A stretch of DNA of 50,999 nucleotides from PFJX01 sp964440155 (GTDB taxonomy: Bacteria > Pseudomonadota > Gammaproteobacteria > Burkholderiales > Thiobacillaceae), in the NCBI GenBank assembly GCA_964440155.1, contig CAYTRH010000005.1:1-50999 (forward strand). The letters are read 5' to 3'. Below are positions 28,121 to 35,981 of this stretch, in pieces. The notes beneath the pieces are model-generated. The model did no database searches and had not been told where the DNA came from. It saw nothing but the letters and a program-made list of their open reading frames with translations. Made by a program: the position numbers and the translations under genes. Within the stretch, counting starts at the first letter, position 1. Each line of letters begins with the position of its first letter.

Positions 28121-29566
28121 TCACATCTCCAGCGCTGCCGGTTTGTCCAACGGCGTATGCCAGTGATCGTCGGCGTGCGGCTCCGGGTGGAACCAGTTCA
28201 GCTTGGCGTGCAGGCTGACCACGCTGCCGACGATGATCAGCGTGGGCGGCTTCAGTTCGGCCATCGCGGCCCGGGCGGGCAAGGTATCCAGTGTGCCGGT
28301 GACCACCTTCTGGTTCAGCGTCGTGCCTTGCTGCACGATGGCCGCCGGTGTGTCGCCGGGCATGCCGTGCCGTTTCATCTCGCTGCACAGCGTCACCAGG
28401 CCCTTGAGTCCCATGTAGATCACGATGGTCTGGCGGGGACGACACAGCATGTCCCAGTCGAGGTCCATGCTGCCGTCCTTGAGATGGCCGGTGACCAGGA
28501 TCAGCGCCTGCGCATGATCGCGATGGGTGAGCGGGATGCCGGCATAGGAAGCAACCCCGGCCGCGGCCGTGACCGCCGGCACCACCTGGAACGGCACGCC
28601 GTGCTCACGCAGCGTCTCGATCTCCTCTCCGCCGCGGCCAAAAATGAACGGGTCACCGCCCTTCAGGCGCAGCACGCGCTTACCTTCCTTGGCCAGACGC
28701 ACCAGGATCAGGTTGATCTCCTCCTGGGGTACGGCATGGTTGTCGCGTTCCTTGCCGACGTACAGGCGATCGGCGTCGCGCCGGCACATGTCGAGGATGG
28801 CCGGCGCCACCAGGCGGTCGTACACCACCACATCCGCCTGCTGCATCAATCGCAGCGCGCGGAAGGTCAACAGGTCGGGGTTGCCGGGACCGGCGCCGAC
28901 CAAATAGACCTCGCCCGTATCCGGCGCGGCGCCATCAGCCTCCAGCATGGCTCTCAGACTGGCCTCCGCCTCCTGCTCACGCCCGGCAAACACCATTTCG
29001 GCGATCGGTGACAGCAGCGCTTTCTCCCAGAATTTGCGTCGCCCCTCGCTGGTGGCGAAGCGCGCCCGCACCGCATGCTTGAAACGGCCGGCGAGCGCGG
29101 CGAGGCGGCCATAGGCGGCTGGGATCAGGGTCTCCAGGCGGGCGCGCAGCAGACGCGACAGTACCGGCGCCTCGCCGCCGCTGCTGACCGCCACCATCAC
29201 CGGCGAACGGTCGATGATGCTGGGCATGATGAACGAGCAGCGCGCCGGCCGATCGACCACGTTCACCGGCACGTGGCGAGCGCGCGCAGCCTCGGCCACC
29301 GCGCCATCGACCGCGTCATCGCCGCTGGCGGCGAAAACCACGTCCATGCCGTCGAGATGCTCGGCGCGGAAGGACTCCTGACGATGTATCAGGCGGTCGG
29401 TGCCGGCCAGCTCGGCAAAGGCCGCGGCCAGCGGACGCGGCGACACCGCCGTAACCCAGGCGCCGGCGGACAACATCAGGGCCGCTTTGCGCGCCGCCGT
29501 GTCATCGTCGCCGACGATCAGACCGTTGCGTCCGCGCAGGTCGAGGAATATGGGCAGATAGTCCAT
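28121..29566 (-). CDS. cysG: Sirohaem synthase (precorrin-2 dehydrogenase/ferrochelatase + uroporphyrinogen-III methyltransferase)
   Basis: A 481-residue bifunctional enzyme. The N-terminal part (1-205) is the NAD-dependent dehydrogenase/chelatase with NVVD and FIMPSIIDRSPVMVAVSSGG. The C-terminal part (about 215-460) is the SAM methyltransferase with VGAGPGNPDLLT and LKGGDPFIFGRGGEE. Sirohaem is the DsrAB cofactor, so its place at the end of the dsr cluster makes sense. Oddity: the nucleotide-binding loop reads LIVGDDDTAARK, where E. coli CysG has GGGDVAERK, so two glycines are Asp. The start has no clear Shine-Dalgarno. It is 78 bases after dsrR on the same strand. Confidence 0.95.
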   Translation of the reverse strand: MDYLPIFLDLRGRNGLIVGDDDTAARKAALMLSAGAWVTAVSPRPLAAAFAELAGTDRLIHRQESFRAEHLDGMDVVFAASGDDAVDGAVAEAARARHVPVNVVDRPARCSFIMPSIIDRSPVMVAVSSGGEAPVLSRLLRARLETLIPAAYGRLAALAGRFKHAVRARFATSEGRRKFWEKALLSPIAEMVFAGREQEAEASLRAMLEADGAAPDTGEVYLVGAGPGNPDLLTFRALRLMQQADVVVYDRLVAPAILDMCRRDADRLYVGKERDNHAVPQEEINLILVRLAKEGKRVLRLKGGDPFIFGRGGEEIETLREHGVPFQVVPAVTAAAGVASYAGIPLTHRDHAQALILVTGHLKDGSMDLDWDMLCRPRQTIVIYMGLKGLVTLCSEMKRHGMPGDTPAAIVQQGTTLNQKVVTGTLDTLPARAAMAELKPPTLIIVGSVVSLHAKLNWFHPEPHADDHWHTPLDKPAALEM

Positions 29567-29644
29567 GAGAACAGGGCGTAGAGGAGCGTGAAAAGGACCG
29601 AGCAGGACGGACCGGGGCGCGATTGCCCCGTGTCCACATCGATA

Positions 29645-29995
29645 TCACGTGCCGCAGCCACCCGAGCCGCAACCGCCGCTACCGCAGCCGCCGGTACCGC
29701 AACCGCCCGCGGCACTGGCCTTGCTGAACACGAAACGCGATTCGCCCGGCGCCACCTCGGCGAAGTCGATGGTGACATCGTCCAGATAAGGTTTGGATTG
29801 CGCATTGATCAGCAGGGTCACGCCCCAGGAATCGATGGCGGAATCGTTGCTGCGTTCATCGTCGAAGCCCATGCCGAACTCCAGCATGCCGGCGTCGTTG
29901 ACCCGTGCGGCGATACGCAACGCCATGCGCTCCGCGCCGGCCTGGATGGCGGCGGCGCGTATCTGTTCGGCGGCTTCCTTGGTCAAACTGAGCAT
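29645..29995 (-). CDS. dsrR: DsrR, A-type iron-sulfur carrier-like protein with Gly-Cys tail
   Basis: A 116-residue protein starting MLSLTKEAAEQIRAAA, with GAGGAG five to six bases before the ATG. The body (1-95) has the IscA/HesB-type fold pattern (LRIAARVN, MGFDDERSNDS, VTLLINAQSKPYLDDVTIDF). DsrR is a standard member of dsr operons and has been linked in Allochromatium to post-transcriptional control of dsr expression. The last 20 residues are four copies of GGCG[T/S] and carry four cysteines, spaced differently from the C-G-C ending of IscA. The gene lies between dsrN and cysG. Confidence 0.9.
   Translation of the reverse strand: MLSLTKEAAEQIRAAAIQAGAERMALRIAARVNDAGMLEFGMGFDDERSNDSAIDSWGVTLLINAQSKPYLDDVTIDFAEVAPGESRFVFSKASAAGGCGTGGCGSGGCGSGGCGT
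29648..29707 (-). repeat. Tandem 15-bp repeats encoding (GGCG[T/S])4
   Basis: Four in-frame 15-base units encode Gly-Gly-Cys-Gly followed by Thr or Ser at the end of dsrR. Third codon positions differ between units (GGC/GGT, TGC constant, AGC/TCG/ACC/ACG), so the repeat looks kept at the protein level rather than arising from recent slippage. Confidence 0.85.
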
Positions 29996-30020
29996 GTCAT
30001 CTCCTCGAGGTAAAAAAAAT

Positions 30021-31403
30021 TCAGGCAGCCAGACGCGCGGGCACGGCCGCGCGCTGATCGCGCCAGGCACACACCCTGGCCAGAAAAGGGTCGATCCAGC
30101 CATCGTCACCGCAGCCGCGCCGATGGCAATATGAGGCCAGCAGGTTGCGATAGACGATGCCATCGTTGCGTCCGTCGACGCCATGACCGCGGCGCACACG
30201 GTAGGCGTAACACCAACCGGGGTCCACGTTCTCCAGGTGAGAGTAGTGGAACTCATGCGCCGGCAGGGGCCGGGCGGACGTGTTCCCGGTCGGTTCGAGC
30301 AGCGCGTAACCCCGGCCGACCGGACGCGCGCCCATGACCGCGTCAGCCGGAATCACGCCGACCATGGGCGCCACGCGATCCCCCCACCTCAGCGAACGGG
30401 TCAGATACATCAATCCGCCGCATTCGGCGTAGACCGGCAACCCCTGTTCGACGGCACAACGCACGGCAGCGCGCATACCGTCATTGGCGGCCAGCTCATC
30501 CATGAACATTTCCGGGAAGCCGCCGCCCAGCAGCAGGCCGTCGAGCTGCGGCAACGTCCGATCATGCAGCATGTCCACCGCCACCAGCTCGACACCGCGT
30601 GTGCGCAGGTCGTCGAGATCCTCCTGGTAGTAAAAGCCGAACGCCCGATCCAGGGCATAGCCCAGACGCACGCCATCGCCCACAGGTGCCGGCGCCGGAC
30701 GAGCTTCCGCCGGTGTGGGCCGAGCCGAGCGGGCCAGCGCGAGCAAGCCGTCGAGATCGACCTGGGCCGCAACCGCCGCCGCGATGGCGTCGATGCGCGC
30801 GTCCGCATGTTCCGCCTCGTTACCGGGAATCAGCCCCAGATGGCGCTCGGCGATGCTCATCGCAGCATCCTGGCGCACGGCACCGAGCACCGGCAGATCG
30901 GTATAGCGCGCGACCACGGCGCGCAGTTTTTCCTCGTGGCGAGGCCCGCCCACCTTGTTCAGGATCACGCCGACGATGTTCACCGCCGGATCGAACGCCT
31001 GATAACCGAGCAGCAGCGGTGCGATGCCACGGGTCATGCCGACACAATCCAGCACCAGCACGACCGGCACGCCAAGGAGCTTGGCCAGCGCGGCATTGCT
31101 GTTGCCGCCGTCCAGATCGACTCCGTCGTACAGTCCCTTGTTGCCCTCGATCACTGCCACGTCGGCGGCACAAGCATGACGCCCATACAACGCACAGATG
31201 TCGGCCACGGGCATCATGTGAAAATCCAGGTTGTAACTGGGACGGCCGCTGGCGCGCGTATGCCAGATCGGATCGATGTAGTCCGGACCTTTCTTGAACG
31301 CCTGAACGCGCAATCCGCGCGCGCGCAGCGCCCGACACAGACCGAGGGTCAACGTGGTCTTGCCGGAAGACTTGTGCGCAGCGGACAGATAGATGGCAGC
31401 CAT
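30021..31403 (-). CDS. dsrN: DsrN, sirohaem amidase (CobB/CbiA-like)
   Basis: A 460-residue cobyrinic acid a,c-diamide synthase homologue. DsrN amidates sirohaem to give the amide form used by the sulfite reductase. The ATP site is HKSSGKTTLT (residues 10-19), followed by FKKGPDYIDP and NLDFHMM. The C-terminal class I glutamine amidotransferase domain has the nucleophile Cys in YAECGGLMYL (about 335) and a His in the ending ASYCH. The ATG has no Shine-Dalgarno, and only 22 bases separate it from the terminator behind dsrP. The gene ends 25 bases before dsrR. Confidence 0.94.
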   Translation of the reverse strand: MAAIYLSAAHKSSGKTTLTLGLCRALRARGLRVQAFKKGPDYIDPIWHTRASGRPSYNLDFHMMPVADICALYGRHACAADVAVIEGNKGLYDGVDLDGGNSNAALAKLLGVPVVLVLDCVGMTRGIAPLLLGYQAFDPAVNIVGVILNKVGGPRHEEKLRAVVARYTDLPVLGAVRQDAAMSIAERHLGLIPGNEAEHADARIDAIAAAVAAQVDLDGLLALARSARPTPAEARPAPAPVGDGVRLGYALDRAFGFYYQEDLDDLRTRGVELVAVDMLHDRTLPQLDGLLLGGGFPEMFMDELAANDGMRAAVRCAVEQGLPVYAECGGLMYLTRSLRWGDRVAPMVGVIPADAVMGARPVGRGYALLEPTGNTSARPLPAHEFHYSHLENVDPGWCYAYRVRRGHGVDGRNDGIVYRNLLASYCHRRGCGDDGWIDPFLARVCAWRDQRAAVPARLAA

Positions 31404-31409
31404 GGCCGG

Positions 31410-31415
31410 ATTCTA
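31410..31415 (-). promoter_or_regulatory. Possible dsrN promoter giving a leaderless mRNA
   Basis: TAGAAT on the minus strand is six bases from the dsrN ATG, with TTGTCG 18 bases upstream inside the preceding hairpin. If used, transcription would begin at or next to the A of the ATG. This fits the lack of a Shine-Dalgarno. The evidence is positional only. Confidence 0.35.
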
Positions 31416-31425
31416 CGCGAAAAAC

Positions 31426-31456
31426 ACAAAAGCCGACAAATTTAGTCGGCTTTTGT
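31426..31456 (-). terminator. Terminator-like hairpin between dsrP and dsrN
   Basis: A perfect 12-bp stem (31426-31437 with 31445-31456) and a 7-base loop. The arms contain A4/T4 tracts, and on the minus strand the stem is followed by gtttttcg. It lies 38 bases after the dsrP stop, so it should end or attenuate the dsrA-P transcript. It could also work on the plus strand. Confidence 0.85.
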
Positions 31457-31494
31457 ATTCATGAGCCTGCCGCGCATTGCGCGTGGCGCAGCGA

Positions 31495-32700
31495 TCAAGC
31501 CTTCTCGGCTTCCAGCGTCTTGAAATCGTCCTGCGGCAGGAAACGGAAGGCACGCACCGCGGCCACGGTCAGCACGAAAGCGATGCCGATACCACCGAAG
31601 CCGAGCAGGAATTCATAGAGGGTGGGCGAGTAACCGTGCACCACGCCATCGTAGAAGCTGCTGCTCTCCGCATAGCCCGGGAACAGGTCCAGCGGGAACG
31701 CCTGACCGCCGACGATGGTGACGTACATCTGCGCCAGTCCACCGACGATCACCAGCAGGGCCGCGGCCACCACGGTGCCCGCGGACTGGCGTGCGCCCGG
31801 ACTGTACAGCAGCACCAGCGGCAACAGACCGCCGAGCACGACCTGGCCACCCCAGAACAGCACGGTGTAGGTCCCGCCCTCCAGCAGGATGAAACGCTCG
31901 AATTCCCACGCCTTGGCGAAGTACAGGTTGGTCAGGTGAAACACCACGGTGAAGTACAGCGACGCGGCAATGAACACGCCGAGCAGATTCTTCATGCGCG
32001 CCAGGATGGCCTCGTCCAGCTTGAGCCCATTCCACTTGTACATGGCCGACTGTACCACCAGGAATACGGCCAGGCCGTAAGCGAAGGACATGATGATGAA
32101 CATCGGCGCCATCATCGCGGAGTTGTAGCCGGCGCGCGCCACCAGGAAGCCGAAGATGGAGCCCGTGGCCGTGGTCAACGCCAGCCGCCAGAGAAAGGCC
32201 ACCAGGCCGACCGCACGCGAGTAGCCCTGCAACTTGCGATCCATCAGCGTCAGCAGATACAGACCCACGATGGCGAAGAAGCCGTTGTAGAAGATCATGT
32301 TCCACGCGAAGATGGACTTGAAGTTGTAATAGGTCATCGCCACGATCAGCCGATCCGGCCGCCCGAGGTCGAGCACCAGCACGGCCAAACCACCGGCCAG
32401 CATGGCCAGCGCAAGCATGCCCGATAGCGGCGCACGCGCCTTGTAGACCTTCTTGCCGAACACCGAGCCGATGGACGCGACGTTCAATACACCGGACGCG
32501 GCGACGATCAGGAACACCGCGAACACGTGCGGCAGCCCCCAGACGATCTGGTTGTCCATGCCGGTGAGCACATGGCCGTGATGTTCCAGCGTGAAGAACG
32601 CGTACAGCATGCCGAGCACGACGAGCCCGCCGAGCCCGAGCAGCGCCCAGAACAAGCCGGGCTTGCAGCGTTGTTGGTCGAAGCAGCTTTCGATCGCCAT
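31495..32700 (-). CDS. dsrP: DsrP, NrfD-family membrane quinone-interacting subunit
   Basis: A 401-residue integral membrane protein with about ten hydrophobic segments, of the NrfD/PsrC family. AAGGAA precedes the ATG. In the DsrMKJOP complex it interacts with the quinone pool in the cytoplasmic membrane. Recognisable stretches include LVLDLGRPDRLIVAMTYYN (about 108-126) and GYNSAMMAPMFIIMS (about 188-203). The gene is three bases behind dsrO and is the last gene before the 31426-31456 hairpin. Confidence 0.95.
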   Translation of the reverse strand: MAIESCFDQQRCKPGLFWALLGLGGLVVLGMLYAFFTLEHHGHVLTGMDNQIVWGLPHVFAVFLIVAASGVLNVASIGSVFGKKVYKARAPLSGMLALAMLAGGLAVLVLDLGRPDRLIVAMTYYNFKSIFAWNMIFYNGFFAIVGLYLLTLMDRKLQGYSRAVGLVAFLWRLALTTATGSIFGFLVARAGYNSAMMAPMFIIMSFAYGLAVFLVVQSAMYKWNGLKLDEAILARMKNLLGVFIAASLYFTVVFHLTNLYFAKAWEFERFILLEGGTYTVLFWGGQVVLGGLLPLVLLYSPGARQSAGTVVAAALLVIVGGLAQMYVTIVGGQAFPLDLFPGYAESSSFYDGVVHGYSPTLYEFLLGFGGIGIAFVLTVAAVRAFRFLPQDDFKTLEAEKA

Positions 32701-32703
32701 GGT

Positions 32704-33456
32704 TCAGATTCCTTGGTAGCGCACGCCGGTGTTGAGGCCGAGGTCGGCGCGCACCTCGATGGACGGCTGGGCCTTGAGCGCACGGGCCAGATCGCTGTCC
32801 GGATCCTTGAGGTCGCCGAACAGCATGGCGCGGTGGCCATTGGCGTTGCAGGCCTCGACGCACGCCGGCTCCTGATCACGGTCGATGCGGTGCGCGCACA
32901 GGGTGCACGACTCGACGCAGCCCATGCCACGCGGCACGTCGGGCTTTTGGTTGGTCACCGGCTCATGCTGGAACGAACGCGCCTTGTACGGGCAGGCCAT
33001 CATGCAGTAACGGCAGCCGATGCAGATGTGTTGGTCGACGCGCACGATGCCGTCGGCACGGCGCATGGATGCGCCAGTAGGACACACGTCGACACAGGGT
33101 GGATGCTCGCAATGCTGGCACAGCATGGGCAGACTGTGCACGCGGCCAGTGCGCAGATCCTTGATGTCCAACTTGCGGATGTACTGCACGTCCTGCGGCC
33201 CGGTCTTGCCCGACAGGCCGTTTTCCTCATTGCAGGCGGTGACGCAGTCGCTGCAGCCATCACCACACTTGCTGGTATCGATCAGCATGCCCCAGCGCAC
33301 ATCGGCCGAGGCCGGCTGTTCCGGCGGGCGACTGTGCGCGACACCATACAGCAGTGCGCCGGGCGCGACCGCGGCGCCGGTCACCAGCGCGCCGGTCTTG
33401 AGAAACTCACGGCGCTGCTGGTCGGTGTGGACGTCCTGTTTGACAGACCCGCTCAT
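32704..33456 (-). CDS. dsrO: DsrO, periplasmic ferredoxin-like iron-sulfur protein
   Basis: A 250-residue protein. The start MSGSVKQDVHTDQQRREFLKTG overlaps the dsrJ stop by four bases. A twin-arginine motif (RREFLK, residues 15-20) and a hydrophobic segment predict Tat export. Four 4Fe-4S type cysteine clusters follow: CGDGCSDCVTAC, CQHCEHPPCVDVC, CIGCRYCMMAC and CTLC...CVEAC. DsrO passes electrons between the triheme cytochrome DsrJ and DsrP on the periplasmic side. Length is normal. Confidence 0.95.
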   Translation of the reverse strand: MSGSVKQDVHTDQQRREFLKTGALVTGAAVAPGALLYGVAHSRPPEQPASADVRWGMLIDTSKCGDGCSDCVTACNEENGLSGKTGPQDVQYIRKLDIKDLRTGRVHSLPMLCQHCEHPPCVDVCPTGASMRRADGIVRVDQHICIGCRYCMMACPYKARSFQHEPVTNQKPDVPRGMGCVESCTLCAHRIDRDQEPACVEACNANGHRAMLFGDLKDPDSDLARALKAQPSIEVRADLGLNTGVRYQGI

Positions 33457-33908
33457 TGACTTGCTCCGTTCAGCGTGGCGGCGAGGATGGGCGAGGTCTC
33501 CCCGCGCGGTTTGGCACCGGTACGCGTCGGCGCCTTGTCCGCCGGACGCGTGGCATGGCAGTTCCAGCAATCCAGCTTGACGCCGGCATAGACGTGGCAG
33601 GCCATGCAGAAGTCCTCCTTGGTGGAGGCAACGCTGCCGGTGCGCGAACCGGCATGGCATTCGACGCAGCCCTTGAGGCTGTGCTTGGTGGTGCGTATGC
33701 CCTGACGCATCGTCTTGTCACGCTGGTGCTTCAGCATGTTCATGTGATGCCGGCGCATCGTCTCGGTGTCCTCCACGCACGCATCGCCCTTGCCTCGCTC
33801 GAGCTTGGGCAGATTCACACCCGCCGCCGCCTCCAACGACGGGAAGGCGAACATCGCCGTCACGCCGAGGAGGACGGCGAGGCGCAGCCAGTAGGGCAGT
33901 CTCGCCAT
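33453..33908 (-). CDS. dsrJ: DsrJ, periplasmic triheme cytochrome c
   Basis: A 151-residue protein anchored or exported by an N-terminal hydrophobic segment (about 7-26, LRLAVLLGVTAMFAFPSL). Three haem c sites are visible: CVECH, CMACH and CWNCH. This is the DsrJ signature. Start MARLPYWLRL is used because the longer frame overlaps dsrL's ferredoxin coding end and lacks a signal. The gene lies between dsrL (16 bases) and dsrO (4-base overlap). Confidence 0.95.
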   Translation of the reverse strand: MARLPYWLRLAVLLGVTAMFAFPSLEAAAGVNLPKLERGKGDACVEDTETMRRHHMNMLKHQRDKTMRQGIRTTKHSLKGCVECHAGSRTGSVASTKEDFCMACHVYAGVKLDCWNCHATRPADKAPTRTGAKPRGETSPILAATLNGASQ

Positions 33909-33924
33909 GCCAGTCACCTTCTCC

Positions 33925-35886
33925 TTACTCGCCCATGCCCATGACGATGTAACCGGTCGGGCACACGTCGGCGCAGATGTGACAGCCGATGCACTTGGTG
34001 TAATCGGTGTCGACATAACGCCCGGTGGTCGGGTTGTCCTTCTTCTTGACCTTGAACACGGCGGTCTGCGGGCAGTACACCACGCAGTTATCGCATTCGA
34101 AACACAGGCCGCAGGACATGCAGCGCTTGGCTTCCGCCACCACTTCCTGCTCGCTCAACTGGCCCAGGCGGTCGTCGAAATTGCCGAGGGCGGTTTCCTT
34201 GTCCAGATGGACGATATGACGCTTGTTGCGTGGGGTGTTGACGAAATGGCCAAGGAACATCTCGGTTGACGGAATCACATAACGCTGCGAGCGATCCTCG
34301 AAATTGTGCAGCAGCGCCTTGTTGCTATCCGTGCCCCAGACCTGGCCGTGGACTTCCTTGTACTCGTGACCGGATTCGACCCACTTGCGCACCTGATCCC
34401 AGTGATGCACGTCGACCTTGGGACGCTTGTCCAGATCCTGCCCCTTCAGATAGGCATCGATGCCGTCGGCGGCGATGCGCGCATGGCCGATGGCGGTGGT
34501 CAGCAGATGCGGACGGATCACGTCGCCGCCGACGAACACGTTTTCCTTGTTGGGGAAGCGGTAGTTGCGGTCGGCACGGATCAGGCCATTGTTGTTGTTG
34601 AATGACTCAAGGCCAGTGAAATCGACCGCCTGGCCGATGGCGGAGACGATCAGGTCGGCCGGCAGGTCTCGCTCGGTTCCTTCGATGATCTTGGTCTCCT
34701 TGCCAACGATCTCGAACTCGGCCACACGCAGCGCAGTGGCGCGGCCATCCGCGCCGACAACAACGGCGACCGGCGTGACACCGCCGATGATCTCGATGCC
34801 CTCGGCCTGGGCATGCTCGATCTCGTTCTTGTTGGCGGCCATCTTGTCGATGGTGGCGCGCGACACCAGCACCACCTCGGCGCCCTGGCGCGCGGCGATG
34901 GAGCTGACATCGTGCGCGGTGTGGCCGGCCAGCACGTGCTCGGGCAGATCCTTGTCGGTGATGTTGGTGATCTTGCCCAGTCGGCGGGCGACCGTCGCAA
35001 CGTCGATGGAAGTATCGCCTCCACCGATGACCACGACCTTATCGCCGACGTGTTGCAGACGACCTTCGTTGAAGGCGCGCAGGAAGGACATGGCGGTGAC
35101 GCAGTTGGGCGCTTCCGCGCCGGGCACCGGCAGCGCGCGGCCGGACTGCGCGCCCAGTGCCATGAACACGGCATCGAACTCCTGTTCGATCTGTTCCATG
35201 CTGATGTCGGTGCCGATGCGGGTATTCAGGCGGGTTTCGACACCCAGGTCGAGGATGCGCTGGATCTCGCCGTCCAGCACGTTACGCGGCGTGCGGAAAC
35301 CCGGAATGCCGTAGCGCATCATGCCGCCCAGTTCGGCGTGGTCGTCGAAGATGGTGCAGGCGTGGCCCTTCTTGGCCAACTGGTAGGCCGCTGCCAGCCC
35401 GGCGGGGCCGCCACCGATGATGGCCACCTTCTTGCCCGACGGCGCCGCGGTCGGCGCATCGAACTTCATATTGTTGTCCAGGCCCCAGTTGCCGATGAAA
35501 TGCTCGACACTGTTGATACCAACGTGGTCTTCGACCTGGTTGCGGTTGCAGCCGGACTCGCACGGCGCCGGGCAGACACGTCCCATCACGGCAGGGAAGG
35601 GGTTGGCATCGGTGATGCGGCGGAAGGCATACTCCTGCCAGCTCATGCCCGCCGGCGGTTTTTCGATGCCGCGCACGATGTTGAGGTAACCGCGGATGTC
35701 CTCGCCCGCCGGGCACGACCCCTGGCAAGGCGGGGTGGAGAGCACGTACTCCGGACACTTGTGGGTCCAGCTCGCCTGGAAGATCATCTCCTGCGAGCGA
35801 CGGTAGTTTTTCTCGGTCTCGCCTTCCTTGTAACGGCGCCAGGTCAGACCCTCGGTTTTCTTCACATCCTTGGAAGTGACAGCCAT
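33925..35886 (-). CDS. dsrL: DsrL, iron-sulfur flavoprotein NAD(P)H oxidoreductase
   Basis: A 653-residue cytoplasmic protein with AGGAG six bases before the ATG. The N-terminal cysteine region (about 40-115, CPEYVLSTPPCQGSCPAGEDI and CPAPCESGC) matches the glutamate synthase small-subunit type. FAD binding is at IIGGGPAGLAAA (from 156), and NAD(P)H binding is at VVIGGGDTSIDVA (about 285-297). The C terminus (586-653) holds two 4Fe-4S ferredoxin motifs, CMSCGLCFECDNC and CIGCHICADVC. DsrL copurifies with and accepts electrons from DsrAB in sulfur oxidisers. The C-terminal ferredoxin fits the oxidiser-type DsrL. Confidence 0.96.
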   Translation of the reverse strand: MAVTSKDVKKTEGLTWRRYKEGETEKNYRRSQEMIFQASWTHKCPEYVLSTPPCQGSCPAGEDIRGYLNIVRGIEKPPAGMSWQEYAFRRITDANPFPAVMGRVCPAPCESGCNRNQVEDHVGINSVEHFIGNWGLDNNMKFDAPTAAPSGKKVAIIGGGPAGLAAAYQLAKKGHACTIFDDHAELGGMMRYGIPGFRTPRNVLDGEIQRILDLGVETRLNTRIGTDISMEQIEQEFDAVFMALGAQSGRALPVPGAEAPNCVTAMSFLRAFNEGRLQHVGDKVVVIGGGDTSIDVATVARRLGKITNITDKDLPEHVLAGHTAHDVSSIAARQGAEVVLVSRATIDKMAANKNEIEHAQAEGIEIIGGVTPVAVVVGADGRATALRVAEFEIVGKETKIIEGTERDLPADLIVSAIGQAVDFTGLESFNNNNGLIRADRNYRFPNKENVFVGGDVIRPHLLTTAIGHARIAADGIDAYLKGQDLDKRPKVDVHHWDQVRKWVESGHEYKEVHGQVWGTDSNKALLHNFEDRSQRYVIPSTEMFLGHFVNTPRNKRHIVHLDKETALGNFDDRLGQLSEQEVVAEAKRCMSCGLCFECDNCVVYCPQTAVFKVKKKDNPTTGRYVDTDYTKCIGCHICADVCPTGYIVMGMGE

Positions 35887-35948
35887 CTTCGCTCTCCTAT
35901 CGTCAATTACTTGCGGCGCTCACGCGATGCCGCGCCTCTACGCTCGTT

Positions 35949-35966
35949 GGCACGGCGCACCGTGCC
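35949..35966 (-). other. Intercistronic hairpin between dsrK and dsrL
   Basis: A perfect 7-bp stem with a 4-base loop. In mRNA sense the loop is UGCG closed by a CGG/CCG end, a UNCG-class loop. It lies 16 bases after the dsrK stop. The hairpin behind dsrC at 38425-38444 has the same CGG-UNCG-CCG core. Confidence 0.65.
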
Positions 35967-35981
35967 GCTTCATGTTTCGCT

